NCBI GenBank assembly: GCA_014379795.1
Contig: JACMLC010000468.1
Location: forward strand, 1 to 13,843
Source of the DNA: Pyrinomonadaceae bacterium
GTDB lineage: Bacteria > Acidobacteriota > Blastocatellia > Pyrinomonadales > Pyrinomonadaceae
DNA: 13,843 bases
Direction: 5' to 3'
In this document: one piece after another, positions 1-6,809 of the stretch
Layout: each line of letters opens with the position of its first letter
Position numbering within the stretch: position 1 is the first letter of the stretch
Notes under the pieces: model-generated
The model's database searches: none
Told to the model about the DNA's origin: nothing
What the model saw: only the letters and a program-made list of their open reading frames with translations
Translations under genes and position numbers: made by a program

Positions 1-256
1 AGCAGGTCAGGAAGAGGGGCCCAGCCCCCGCTCTTCCTGCTTCAACGCGCAGCGAAGATTGTCGCCGACTTTCCAAAAAGCACCCTCATGACTTGATATG
101 TGAGGCGTCCTTGATGTAAGACATTATGCACGCGAAAACAGATTCGTAATTTTGGAAGGCGCGTCGGAGCTTCTCGCGGGCATCCCGGCGTGCAAGGAAG
201 GGTGACGGGTTGATCCGAAATGGCTGGAGCGGCCTTCTTCTGACCCCGTTATTGTA
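1..256. other. Intergenic stretch with an edge hairpin
   Basis: No gene could be supported here. At 9-38 there is a strong hairpin: AGGAAGAG (9-16) pairs with CTCTTCCT (31-38), with further G/C pairing inside. No T-run follows, so it is either a weak terminator of a gene left of the window or an intergenic palindrome. A possible promoter, TTGATA (93-98), 16 bp, TGTAAG (115-120), lies about 135 bp before the small ORF at 257. It is only a consensus match and is weak at the -10. An open frame at 104-205 has no usable start codon. Confidence 0.4.
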
Positions 257-496
257 ATGATGGAGACAAGGTTATCAATTCCGCAGATGTCTAGAGCCGA
301 ACAAGAAACACAAACCGAAGCCGGTCGTTTGACGACACACATTGAGCGCGCTCTGGCGGCAGTGACCGTGCGCTCAAGCACTGAGACCGAAGAGCTGGAA
401 GCGTGCGCCGATGCCCTCGAACGCTCCGCGCGCAATCTGGTGGCCGCGCTGCGCGAGCTGGCACGCGAGAGAAAGAGAGAGCTGAGTGATGAGTAA
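257..496 (+). CDS. Small helical hypothetical protein (79 aa)
   Basis: I do not recognise this protein. It is 79 residues, highly charged (Glu/Arg rich) and almost certainly alpha-helical, with alternating Ala/Leu and Glu/Arg between about residues 22 and 75 that suggests a coiled coil or small dimer. It has no signal peptide or membrane segment. The codons from about 330 onward have GC-rich third positions like pckA, which favours this strand over the two overlapping antisense frames. The start is uncertain: ATG 257, ATG 260 or ATG 287 are possible and none has a clear Shine-Dalgarno sequence. The last codons and the TAA stop (494-496) run into the left arm of the heptamer inverted repeat. 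pckA follows 95 nt downstream on the same strand, so co-transcription is possible. It may be a spurious ORF. Confidence 0.5.
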   Translation: MMETRLSIPQMSRAEQETQTEAGRLTTHIERALAAVTVRSSTETEELEACADALERSARNLVAALRELARERKRELSDE

Positions 497-569
497 TGAG
501 TGATAAGTGATAAGTGATAAGAAACAGCATTGCTCTTAACTCATCACTCATCACTCATCACTCATCACT
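485..569. repeat. Heptamer-based inverted repeat upstream of pckA
   Basis: Left arm 485-521 is five tandem 7-mers of the type AGTGATA/AGTGATG plus AG. Right arm 535-569 is built from TCATCAC-type 7-mers and is the reverse complement of the left arm apart from a few A.C mismatches and two extra bases. The loop is 13 nt (522-534). The whole could fold into a stem of about 35 bp. The left arm contains the stop of the small ORF, and the right arm ends 5 nt before the pckA Shine-Dalgarno sequence. Confidence 0.85.
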
Positions 570-591
570 GTTTTAAAGAGGAGACGAATAG

Positions 592-2193
592 ATGCAGGAT
601 CAGGGTCGCAGGAACAGCGATTACGGATTAGACAATTACGGCATCACAGAGGCCGAAAACATTTATTGGAATCTTAATACGCCGGAGCTGTATCAGGTTA
701 TCGCAGAGCGCGGCGAGGGCATCCTTTCCGACCACGGCGCGTTGATTGTTGACACGGGCGAGCACACCGGGCGCGCCGCCAAAGACAAAGCCATCGTCAA
801 AGAGCCTGCGAGCGCAGACAAGGTCTGGTGGGGCGAAGTCAACAAAGAATTTTCGCAAGGTGCATTCAACGCCCTCAAAGAGCGCATGATGCAGCACCTC
901 AAGGCGCGCGACCTCTTTGTGCAGGACACGCACGTCGGCGCAGACCCGCGCTATCAACTCCCCGTCCGCATCATCACAGAGCTGGCTTGGCATTCACTTT
1001 TCGCGCGCACGATGTTCATCCGCAAACAGCAAGACGGGACAAAGCACCAGCCTGAATTCACAGTCATCAATATTCCGAGCTTTACAGCCGACCCCGAACG
1101 CGACGGCACGCGCTCGCCAACTTTTATCTTAGTGGATTTCAGCCAGAAGCTAGTCTTAATCGGCGGCACATCTTACGCGGGAGAAACCAAGAAAAGCGTC
1201 TTTACCTTAATGAATTACCTCTTGCCGCAGCGCGACGTGATGAGTATGCACTGCTCCGCGAATGTCGGCGACGAAGGCGATGTGGCGATCTTCTTCGGCC
1301 TTTCGGGAACGGGCAAGACGACTTTGTCGGCAGACCCCGAACGCCAGCTCATAGGCGATGACGAGCACGGCTGGTCGCATGACGGCGTCTTTAATTTCGA
1401 GGGCGGCTGCTATGCGAAAGTCATCAAGCTCTCGCCCGAAGCAGAGCCGGACATCTATCGCACGACGCGCATGTTCGGAACTATCATCGAGAATGTGATG
1501 TATGACCCGGAGACTCGCGCGCTCGATCTGGACGACGCGACGAAGACCGAGAACACGCGCGCAGCTTACCCGCTCGAAAGCATTCCGAACATCAAGCCCG
1601 AAGGCTACGCAGGGCATCCGCAGAACATCATCATGCTGACGGCTGACGCCTTCGGTGTGCTGCCGCCGGTCGCGCGCCTGACGCCTGAGCAGGCCATGTA
1701 TCACTTTCTTTCAGGCTACACCGCGAAGGTCGCTGGCACTGAGCGCGGAGTCACAGAGCCGCAGGCGACCTTTTCAACCTGCTTCGGCGCGCCCTTCATG
1801 GTCTTGCATCCGGGCGTCTACGCAGACCTGTTGGGAAAACGCATGAACGAGAATCAGGCCAAGTGCTGGCTCATCAACACAGGCTGGTCAGGCGGCCCCT
1901 ACGGCGAAGGCCAGCGCATGAAGATTCAGTACACGCGCGCCATGATTCGCGCCATCCTTTCGGGCGCGCTCGCAGACGTTGAGACCAACCCCGACCCGAT
2001 CTTTGGCGTCGGCGTCCCCGTCTCCTGCCCCGACGTGCCGCAAGAGGTTTTGATTCCCCGCAACACCTGGAAAGACAAAGACGCCTACGACCAGAAAGCT
2101 CGCCATCTGGCAAAACTCTTCAACGAGAATTTCAAGAAGTACGCCGACGGAGTCTCGGAAGCCGTCCGCGCCGTCGCGCCCGTCGCAGACTAA
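592..2193 (+). CDS. pckA: Phosphoenolpyruvate carboxykinase (ATP)
   Basis: Cytosolic ATP-dependent PEP carboxykinase (EC 4.1.1.49), which converts oxaloacetate and ATP to PEP, CO2 and ADP as the first committed step of gluconeogenesis. Its 533 aa match the usual length of about 530-540. Motifs in order: substrate-binding Arg61 in HTGRAAKDK; metal-binding Lys201 (GETKKS) and His220 (MHCSAN); P-loop GLSGTGKT at 236-243; kinase-2 type GDDEHGW at 255-261; TAKVAGTERG near 377-386; and the adenine-side RMKIQYTRA segment at 442-450. The P-loop and overall pattern are those of the ATP family, not the GTP family. The ATG at 592 has a strong Shine-Dalgarno sequence (AAAGAGGAG, 575-583) 8 nt upstream. 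A perfect intrinsic terminator lies 34 nt past the stop, so it ends its transcription unit. The heptamer hairpin just upstream may affect expression (inference). Confidence 0.97.
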   Translation: MQDQGRRNSDYGLDNYGITEAENIYWNLNTPELYQVIAERGEGILSDHGALIVDTGEHTGRAAKDKAIVKEPASADKVWWGEVNKEFSQGAFNALKERMMQHLKARDLFVQDTHVGADPRYQLPVRIITELAWHSLFARTMFIRKQQDGTKHQPEFTVINIPSFTADPERDGTRSPTFILVDFSQKLVLIGGTSYAGETKKSVFTLMNYLLPQRDVMSMHCSANVGDEGDVAIFFGLSGTGKTTLSADPERQLIGDDEHGWSHDGVFNFEGGCYAKVIKLSPEAEPDIYRTTRMFGTIIENVMYDPETRALDLDDATKTENTRAAYPLESIPNIKPEGYAGHPQNIIMLTADAFGVLPPVARLTPEQAMYHFLSGYTAKVAGTERGVTEPQATFSTCFGAPFMVLHPGVYADLLGKRMNENQAKCWLINTGWSGGPYGEGQRMKIQYTRAMIRAILSGALADVETNPDPIFGVGVPVSCPDVPQEVLIPRNTWKDKDAYDQKARHLAKLFNENFKKYADGVSEAVRAVAPVAD

Positions 2194-2227
2194 AACTCGT
2201 TTGAGTAAATCACGCATCTGATTTTAT

Positions 2228-2258
2228 GGGCGACGATAAAGCAATCGTCGCCCTTTTT
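2228..2258 (+). terminator. Intrinsic terminator of pckA
   Basis: A perfect 10-bp stem, GGGCGACGAT (2228-2237) with ATCGTCGCCC (2244-2253), has a 6-nt loop and is followed by TTTTT. It lies 34 nt after the pckA stop. Confidence 0.93.
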
Positions 2259-2259
2259 A

Positions 2260-2287
2260 TTGCTACGCGGCCAGTCAATGTTACAAT
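2260..2287 (+). promoter_or_regulatory. Candidate sigma70-type promoter for the DUF433 gene
   Basis: TTGCTA (2260-2265), a 16-bp spacer and TACAAT (2282-2287) match 4/6 and 5/6 of the sigma70 consensus. It sits directly after the pckA terminator and gives an expected leader of about 35 nt before the ATG at 2330. This is a consensus match only. Confidence 0.4.
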
Positions 2288-2329
2288 CAGATCCGGCGTT
2301 CAAATGTGCCATCGCCGAAAGAGGAAAAT

Positions 2330-2614
2330 ATGACGGATAAAAGCTATATCGAACAACGCGATGGAGGATACTGGATTAAGGGAACACGCATCTCGCTGGA
2401 TTCTATCGTTTATGCTTTCAGGCGCGGCGCAGCGCCGGAGACGATCAGGCGTTCCTTCCCGCTGCTGTCGCTTGAAGAGATTTACGGCGCAATCACTTTT
2501 TATCTGGCGCACGAGCCGGAGATTGATGACTACCTCAAACAAGCCGAAGTCGAATTTGAATCGCAAGCCAACGCGCGCCGTGAAAAAGCGCGGACGGCGA
2601 ATCCTGAATTGTAG
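2330..2614 (+). CDS. DUF433 domain antitoxin-like protein
   Basis: Small DUF433 (PF04255) protein, 94 aa from the chosen start. The family core is clear: GGYWIKGTRISLDSIV, then an Ala/Pro-x-Glu-Thr-Ile segment (APETIRRSFP), then LSLEEIYGAITFYLAHEPEIDDYL. This is a winged-helix/MerR-like DNA-binding fold. DUF433 proteins are generally treated as antitoxins, often encoded with a PIN-like DUF5615 toxin. Here no toxin follows; a hairpin terminator begins 30 nt after the stop. The ATG at 2330 has GAGG (2321-2324) 5 nt upstream. A GTG at 2306 in the same frame would add 8 residues but lacks a ribosome binding site. The C-terminal tail (about residues 70-94, Glu/Arg/Ala rich) extends past the domain. 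It could be an orphan antitoxin or a stand-alone regulator. Confidence 0.85.
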   Translation: MTDKSYIEQRDGGYWIKGTRISLDSIVYAFRRGAAPETIRRSFPLLSLEEIYGAITFYLAHEPEIDDYLKQAEVEFESQANARREKARTANPEL

Positions 2615-2643
2615 CAGTTAGCCGTGAGAGCATAGAGTGAAAG

Positions 2644-2680
2644 AGCGGCGCATAGAGTAGTTCTATGCGCCGCTTCTTTA
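2644..2680 (+). terminator. Hairpin terminator after the DUF433 gene
   Basis: A 12-bp stem, AGCGGCGCATAG (2644-2655) with CTATGCGCCGCT (2663-2674), has a 7-nt loop and is followed by TCTTTA. The stem is strong; the T-run is short. Confidence 0.75.
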
Positions 2681-2741
2681 TGAGCAAAAGATGGGGAGGA
2701 CTCATCTTGAATGTAACTTTGCTAATTATTTTCGCAAACCA

Positions 2742-2957
2742 TTACTTAGGGCACCGATAGCATGTTTCTTCATCACCATGACTACAAAGCTCGTTGCGGT
2801 TGCGAGGTTTACGAGTTATGACAGGACCTGGCTCACGATCCCCATATCCTCGTTCGTCTATGGGAATGTAGTTTGGTTCAGGCTCATCAATACTCCATCT
2901 ATAGGTTGATTTGCCATAACGATCTTTTATAGTCATCTTTTTCCCAATCTTTAACAT
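2742..2957 (-). CDS. Small Cys/His-containing hypothetical protein (71 aa)
   Basis: Unrecognised 71-residue protein on the minus strand, in a locally AT-rich stretch unlike its neighbours. The N-terminal half is basic and Tyr/Lys rich, the middle is Pro/Asp/Glu rich, and the C-terminus has C58-x-H60-x5-C66-x2-C69, a spacing that could bind one zinc ion. The start ATG at 2957 is preceded by AGGAG (2973-2969 on the minus strand) at 11 nt; an in-frame ATG at residue 8 is an alternative. This frame looks more protein-like than the overlapping plus-strand frame (2691-2909), which lacks a ribosome binding site. A 19-bp palindrome sits about 40 bp upstream, between this gene and the divergent Uma2 gene. 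Function unknown. Confidence 0.5.
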   Translation of the reverse strand: MLKIGKKMTIKDRYGKSTYRWSIDEPEPNYIPIDERGYGDREPGPVITRKPRNRNELCSHGDEETCYRCPK

Positions 2958-2996
2958 TATGAAATATTCTCCTACTTTTAAGCTTTAATCTTAAAT

Positions 2997-3015
2997 CGCA
3001 AAGTATGACTTTGCG
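2997..3015. promoter_or_regulatory. Perfect palindrome, candidate operator or leader hairpin
   Basis: CGCAAAGT (2997-3004) and ACTTTGCG (3008-3015) form a perfect 8-bp inverted repeat around a 3-nt centre. It lies between the divergent small gene (start 2957) and Uma2 gene (start 3135), where an operator or a 5'-leader hairpin would be expected. No T-run follows on either strand, so it does not look like a terminator. Confidence 0.5.
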
Positions 3016-3134
3016 GCTTCAAGAATATTCCGGTGGGCAGAAAATTACAACAGGAATAAATTGGTCGTTCCTTGAATGTTGTTGATAAAAGGAATGCTAA
3101 CCGCTAAGCTATAAATGCGATTTGGAGAATAACG

Positions 3135-3749
3135 ATGAGCCTTCCACAAACCTTGCCGGTTTTTACTTCGGAAGAATATCTTGCGCTCGAACGTGCGTCA
3201 GAGATTAGACATGAGTGCTTGGATGGCTCTGTCTATGCGATGGCGGGTGAGAGTCCGGAGCACAGCACCATCTGTTTTAATCTCGCAGTTGTTATTGGTT
3301 TACAACTTAGAGATAAGCCTTGTCGCGGCTTCTCTCCCAACATGAAAGTCCGAACAAATGACAGCGGCCTGTATGCTTATCCGGATTTGATGGTTGTGTG
3401 TGGCGAGCCGCGCTTTCATGACGAGCGGCGCGATGTGGTGGTGAATCCGACGGTAATCTTTGAAGTTTTGTCGCCTTCGACCGAAGCCTTTGATCGCGGG
3501 GAAAAATTTCTGCGTTACCGTACACAAATCGCTACGCTGACGGATTACCTGCTGGTCTCGCAGACGAAACCTTTGATAGAGCATTTCTCTAGCCAGCCGG
3601 ACGGCACATGGCTCTACACTGCTGTGAGCGGGTTGTCAGAAACTCTTTCGCTGGCTTCGATTGATTGCCAATTGCCGCTGGCAGAAGTTTATAGTCGCCT
3701 TAACTTTTTTATCGGTGAGACCACACAGGAAGGCGAGATGGCTTCCTGA
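3135..3749 (+). CDS. Uma2 family (DUF820) putative nuclease-fold protein
   Basis: Uma2/DUF820 protein (PF05685), 204 aa, with the restriction-endonuclease-like PD-(D/E)xK fold. The expected signature is present: P83-D84 in YPDLMVV, E110 in IFEVLSPST, D120-R121 and the migrated K124 in FDRGEKFLRYR, then DYLLVSQ. So the usual active-site set (D84, E110, K124) is intact. The family is greatly expanded in cyanobacteria, Chloroflexi and Acidobacteria. Its biological role and any DNA target are not established, so 'nuclease' is a fold-based guess. The ATG at 3135 has GGAG (3124-3127) 7 nt upstream. The gene converges with the TPR gene, with only 12 nt between stop codons, and a short hairpin plus T-run at 3753-3779 may end its transcript. 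Nothing suggests an operon partner. Confidence 0.92.
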   Translation: MSLPQTLPVFTSEEYLALERASEIRHECLDGSVYAMAGESPEHSTICFNLAVVIGLQLRDKPCRGFSPNMKVRTNDSGLYAYPDLMVVCGEPRFHDERRDVVVNPTVIFEVLSPSTEAFDRGEKFLRYRTQIATLTDYLLVSQTKPLIEHFSSQPDGTWLYTAVSGLSETLSLASIDCQLPLAEVYSRLNFFIGETTQEGEMAS

Positions 3750-3752
3750 TGT

Positions 3753-3779
3753 CAGCCGCTCTTAAGGCTGCTTTTTATT
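3753..3779 (+). terminator. Possible weak terminator after the Uma2 gene
   Basis: CAGCC (3753-3757) pairs with GGCTG (3766-3770), followed by CTTTTTATT. The stem is only 5 bp and overlaps the 3' end of the convergent TPR gene. Confidence 0.4.
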
Positions 3780-5465
3780 GGTGTCAGTTTCAGCCTTGAA
3801 GCGTTTCCACTGCTCGTAATATCGCTCCCACTTCGCCTGAAATCGCGGATGCTGCGCATAGTCTGTCCAGCGTCCGTGATGTGCAAATTCCCAAGATGGA
3901 AAGTACGGGTCAAGTTTGGTCAGAAAGGCTGTGAATTGCCGCGCCTCTGCGGTGGGGACTGCGACGTGCTTATCCATGAGTTGGAGTCCATAAATGGATT
4001 CGAGGGCGTATAGCCAATCGGAAACAATCGCGCTCGACCGGTCATCATAAAGCTCAGCCGAAACGCTTTCCCAGTATTCCTGACAGTATTTGCGCTTATC
4101 GTAACCGGGTTTGAGGTTGCAGCGCGCAAGGCTCCGGCGCATCGCTTCAATCGCTTGGCGCCCGATTTCAGTTCCGCGCAGCCGCATGCTCCTGCTGTCA
4201 ATGGCATGTAGGATGTCGAAGGCATCTTTGCGCACATAAGAATTGGGGTCGCGTTCAAGGATGTCTATCAATGGCTGTATAACTTCGAGCGGTTTCTCGC
4301 GCAGGATTTCCTCAAACTGAGAGGCCAGAGCACAGTCATCGTTCATGCCGGGAGCGCCGCCGCATTTGGCAGCGGCTGTGCGCCATTGTGTGATCTGTTC
4401 ATCCAGCGAGAGCCGTCTTAAGTCCCGCTCCAGGAAGCCGGAGTATTCGCGCGCATGAAATCTCAGGTCGTCATGCTGCGTTTGTTCGGCAGCCCACCTG
4501 ACGGCTGCAAAACCTTCTTTGCCAATTCTTCGGCCATCAACAATCATTACTCTATCAAGTATTCCGGCGTCTTTGTTTTCTCCCGGCAATCGTAAACGGC
4601 CTTCAACCCTTTCCGGCAGTTGCGCTCGTGACACAAACCTGTCCATGTCACAGAGCATTTTTAAGGCGGCAAGGCGGTCATCGCCTTTCCCACGGCGCAC
4701 AATCTCCGCCAGATGCGGCGCTGCATCAAGGCCGCGAACAATCAACTCACTCTCCATCTCTCTTCCGGCGCCATAAGCCCAGAGGCCGCCTGCTTTCAGC
4801 CACAGCCTGACACGCTCCGGCGGTGATAGTTTCGGGTAGCGCGCCAAAAATTCTTTCTCATGTTTATCAATCACACAATCAGGCAATATCTTTTTATCAA
4901 GCGTCTCTGCCTCATCAAATTTGCCTTGAGCACAAAAGAGTTTGCCCAGGTTGTTAATGGCATTCTGATAAGCAGAGCGATTCTTGAAGGATTTATCCCT
5001 TGCCAGATTCTTTCGTTGAATCTCAAGCGCGCGGCTGTAGCTTGCTTCGGCTTCGGGAATCTTATTTTGAGCCAGATTGACTTCAGCGATTTCATCGAGG
5101 ATGAAGCCGACATCGCGATGATCCGCAGAATGATTCTTGATGGTGATATTCATCAAGCGCACAAACAGGCGTTCGGCTTCGACCAGCCTGTGGTGCGCTT
5201 TGGTCAGTTGTCCCGTTATCTTGAGCGTCAAGGCCAAACTTCTGAGGCTGGTCTCAAGCCGCTCATCCGCTTCTCCGAATCGCTCCGCTTCATTGAGCGC
5301 AGCCCTGTACATTTGCTCTGCCTGCTCCCTGCGACCGTGCCATGTCGCCTCGTTCCCGGCGGCAAGGTATCGCTTCCAATTCGCCTCTTCCTGCGCACGC
5401 ACAGCCGTACATAGAATCAGGAAACAGATTCCTGCGAAGAGACAGCTTTTTCCGTGTCGCGGCAT
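3762..5465 (-). CDS. Exported TPR and HEAT-like helical repeat protein
   Basis: A 567-aa protein with a signal peptide: basic start, hydrophobic run at about 8-20, likely cleavage after A-V-R-A at residue 24. After that, about residues 28-195 form tetratricopeptide-type helix pairs, with Ala/Gly/Leu spacing in AGNEATWHGRREQAEQMYR, the segment near 125-150 and the segment near 170-190 (NNLGKLFCAQGKFDEAETL). The C-terminal part has HEAT-like pairs, for example near 240-275 and 385-425 (PYVRKDAFDIL-type 'NSYVRKDAFDILHAI'), and ends in a Trp/Tyr-rich tail. No catalytic motif was recognised. It is probably a periplasmic scaffold for protein-protein contacts. The start ATG has only a weak A-rich upstream region. 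It lies 98 nt downstream of another exported-protein gene on the same strand and may share its promoter. Confidence 0.75.
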   Translation of the reverse strand: MPRHGKSCLFAGICFLILCTAVRAQEEANWKRYLAAGNEATWHGRREQAEQMYRAALNEAERFGEADERLETSLRSLALTLKITGQLTKAHHRLVEAERLFVRLMNITIKNHSADHRDVGFILDEIAEVNLAQNKIPEAEASYSRALEIQRKNLARDKSFKNRSAYQNAINNLGKLFCAQGKFDEAETLDKKILPDCVIDKHEKEFLARYPKLSPPERVRLWLKAGGLWAYGAGREMESELIVRGLDAAPHLAEIVRRGKGDDRLAALKMLCDMDRFVSRAQLPERVEGRLRLPGENKDAGILDRVMIVDGRRIGKEGFAAVRWAAEQTQHDDLRFHAREYSGFLERDLRRLSLDEQITQWRTAAAKCGGAPGMNDDCALASQFEEILREKPLEVIQPLIDILERDPNSYVRKDAFDILHAIDSRSMRLRGTEIGRQAIEAMRRSLARCNLKPGYDKRKYCQEYWESVSAELYDDRSSAIVSDWLYALESIYGLQLMDKHVAVPTAEARQFTAFLTKLDPYFPSWEFAHHGRWTDYAQHPRFQAKWERYYEQWKRFKAETDTNKKQP

Positions 5466-5563
5466 AATCGTTTTTCTTTTAGCTTATAGTCCCGTACAAA
5501 ATATCAATCGTAATCTCAGACAGGTAAAAGAACAAACAGGCAATCGTCTGGTTTCAGTCTCCG

Positions 5564-6607
5564 TCAATCCGATAGCATCTGGACGTTAAATATTTTGAGG
5601 TGGCCGTCAGTGCCGCGCACCATTTGCAAATGGAAGATTAGCGGGTGAGCGCAGATGATACGAGTTCCCGCAGGGTAACCCAGATACTCTTTGCTGGAGA
5701 TGCTCAGTCGCGGGTAAATCATATCTTTCGTTTCCTGTGCTTGGTCGTCCTTAGTCGCCGCTGCTATTTCATTGTCAAAATATTTGCCGAGTGACGTATT
5801 TAATTCCGGAGGCAAAGTCTTCAAGCGCTCTCGAATCAAGGCCACGCCCTGTTCCATCAATTTTGTATAATGGCGCAAATCGTCCAGACTCTTGAGCGGC
5901 ACCATGTCTTCCAGCGAGTCTATTTCGTCTGCCTCTTGTGAAGAATCGGTAGCTGCGGAGGAAAGGTTTTCTTTCGCGTCACTGGCGTTCTCTACCGGCT
6001 GGATTGCGTCAGGGGGTTCAGTGTTTGTTTGATTCTGTGGTGATGCGCGTTCCCGCTCTTCTCTCTCCAACTCTTTTTCGAGAATCGCAGCCAGCTTGGG
6101 GTCGCTCCGCATGAGCTGTATCAAGCCGGGCGGGAGAATCTCTGCCACGGTTAATTCTTCTCCGCTATCAGGGTCTACGGTTTCGCCGCGTTGTGCTCGC
6201 TCTTGTTTTCGTTTTTTATCGGCAGCCAAGTAAAGCCGCATGCCCAGATATATACCGTTGATTGAGGCTGCGTACAGGCGGCGTATCTCTTCAGAACTGG
6301 CCTGCGCCGCTACCTCGCGTTTGACGCTGAATGGGATGAGCTGTTCTATCTCGTCGTCATCCCGCAGACGCTCTACAAAATCGCTGACGTACATGTCCGC
6401 CAGCAGCGGCGTCACATCCTGCGTCTTCTCAAAACGCGCGATGAACTCTTCGGCCAGCGCACGGGCTTCAAGTTCCTCTTCAGGCGTGAGCTGTTCCTCC
6501 TCTGCCGGCGGCGGGGACGTTGCGTCTTGCATGACCAATGTGCGTCCCGTCGCCGTCAGCATCAGCGATGTGATGAGCAGGATCGAGATGAATAACCTCT
6601 TGAACAT
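5564..6607 (-). CDS. Exported hypothetical protein (347 aa)
   Basis: Unrecognised protein with an N-terminal signal sequence (MFKRLF, hydrophobic to about residue 20, mature start near 23-28). Residues 40-130 form a helical region with the flavour of an alpha-helical DUF, including QDVTPLLADMYVSDF and EIRRLYAASINGIYLGMRL. Residues 185-235 are a low-complexity acidic linker rich in Asn/Ser/Glu/Gln. Residues 240-347 form a second domain ending in short beta-like stretches (GTRIICAHPLIFHLQMV, GHLKIFNVQ). The start ATG has AAGGAG about 10 nt upstream, so the start is well supported. The TPR gene follows 98 nt downstream on the same strand, which suggests a two-gene unit of envelope proteins. No lipobox cysteine, enzyme motif or extra membrane segment was seen. 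Confidence 0.75.
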   Translation of the reverse strand: MFKRLFISILLITSLMLTATGRTLVMQDATSPPPAEEEQLTPEEELEARALAEEFIARFEKTQDVTPLLADMYVSDFVERLRDDDEIEQLIPFSVKREVAAQASSEEIRRLYAASINGIYLGMRLYLAADKKRKQERAQRGETVDPDSGEELTVAEILPPGLIQLMRSDPKLAAILEKELEREERERASPQNQTNTEPPDAIQPVENASDAKENLSSAATDSSQEADEIDSLEDMVPLKSLDDLRHYTKLMEQGVALIRERLKTLPPELNTSLGKYFDNEIAAATKDDQAQETKDMIYPRLSISSKEYLGYPAGTRIICAHPLIFHLQMVRGTDGHLKIFNVQMLSD

Positions 6608-6809
6608 TTCTATTTGTCTCCTTCAATTCTCAGCTAAACACGAGTCAACCTGATGGCAACGCGCGTGCCGTGTGGGGAATGTGCCGTAAAAATGGATTGA
6701 GGAGGAAAAGAGCGGGGCAGCGCGCGGCGGATTGCGCCGTCAGGTGAAAGAAAATTATGGCAAGTCGCGGCGCGCGTTCGCCGAGGTGTTATAGTAGCCG
6801 CCAAAGCTC
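6608..6809. promoter_or_regulatory. Divergent intergenic region
   Basis: This 202-bp region must hold the promoters of the minus-strand exported-protein gene and the plus-strand transporter. A TATAGT (6790-6795) lies 14 bp before the transporter ATG but has no convincing -35 at normal spacing. No repeats or RNA gene were seen. Confidence 0.3.

Noticed and set aside
124..435. 103-aa minus-strand ORF (and 291-554 minus)
   Set aside because: Low-complexity Ser/Arg/Ala composition; it overlaps the more plausible plus-strand helical ORF and has no ribosome binding site.
1207..1704. 165-aa minus-strand ORF inside pckA
   Set aside because: Shadow of pckA; GC-rich codons open the antisense frame. 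The same applies to 628-993 and 1888-2217 minus.
2691..2909. 72-aa plus-strand ORF
   Set aside because: No ribosome binding site and it overlaps a more protein-like minus-strand ORF that has one.
2615..3134. PIN-like DUF5615 toxin partner for the DUF433 gene
   Set aside because: No ORF with DUF5615-like Asp-rich N-terminal motifs on either strand; a terminator follows the DUF433 gene directly.
4860..5589. Plus-strand ORFs of 184 and 150 aa over the TPR gene
   Set aside because: Antisense shadows; the minus-strand frame has a signal peptide and TPR pattern along its length.
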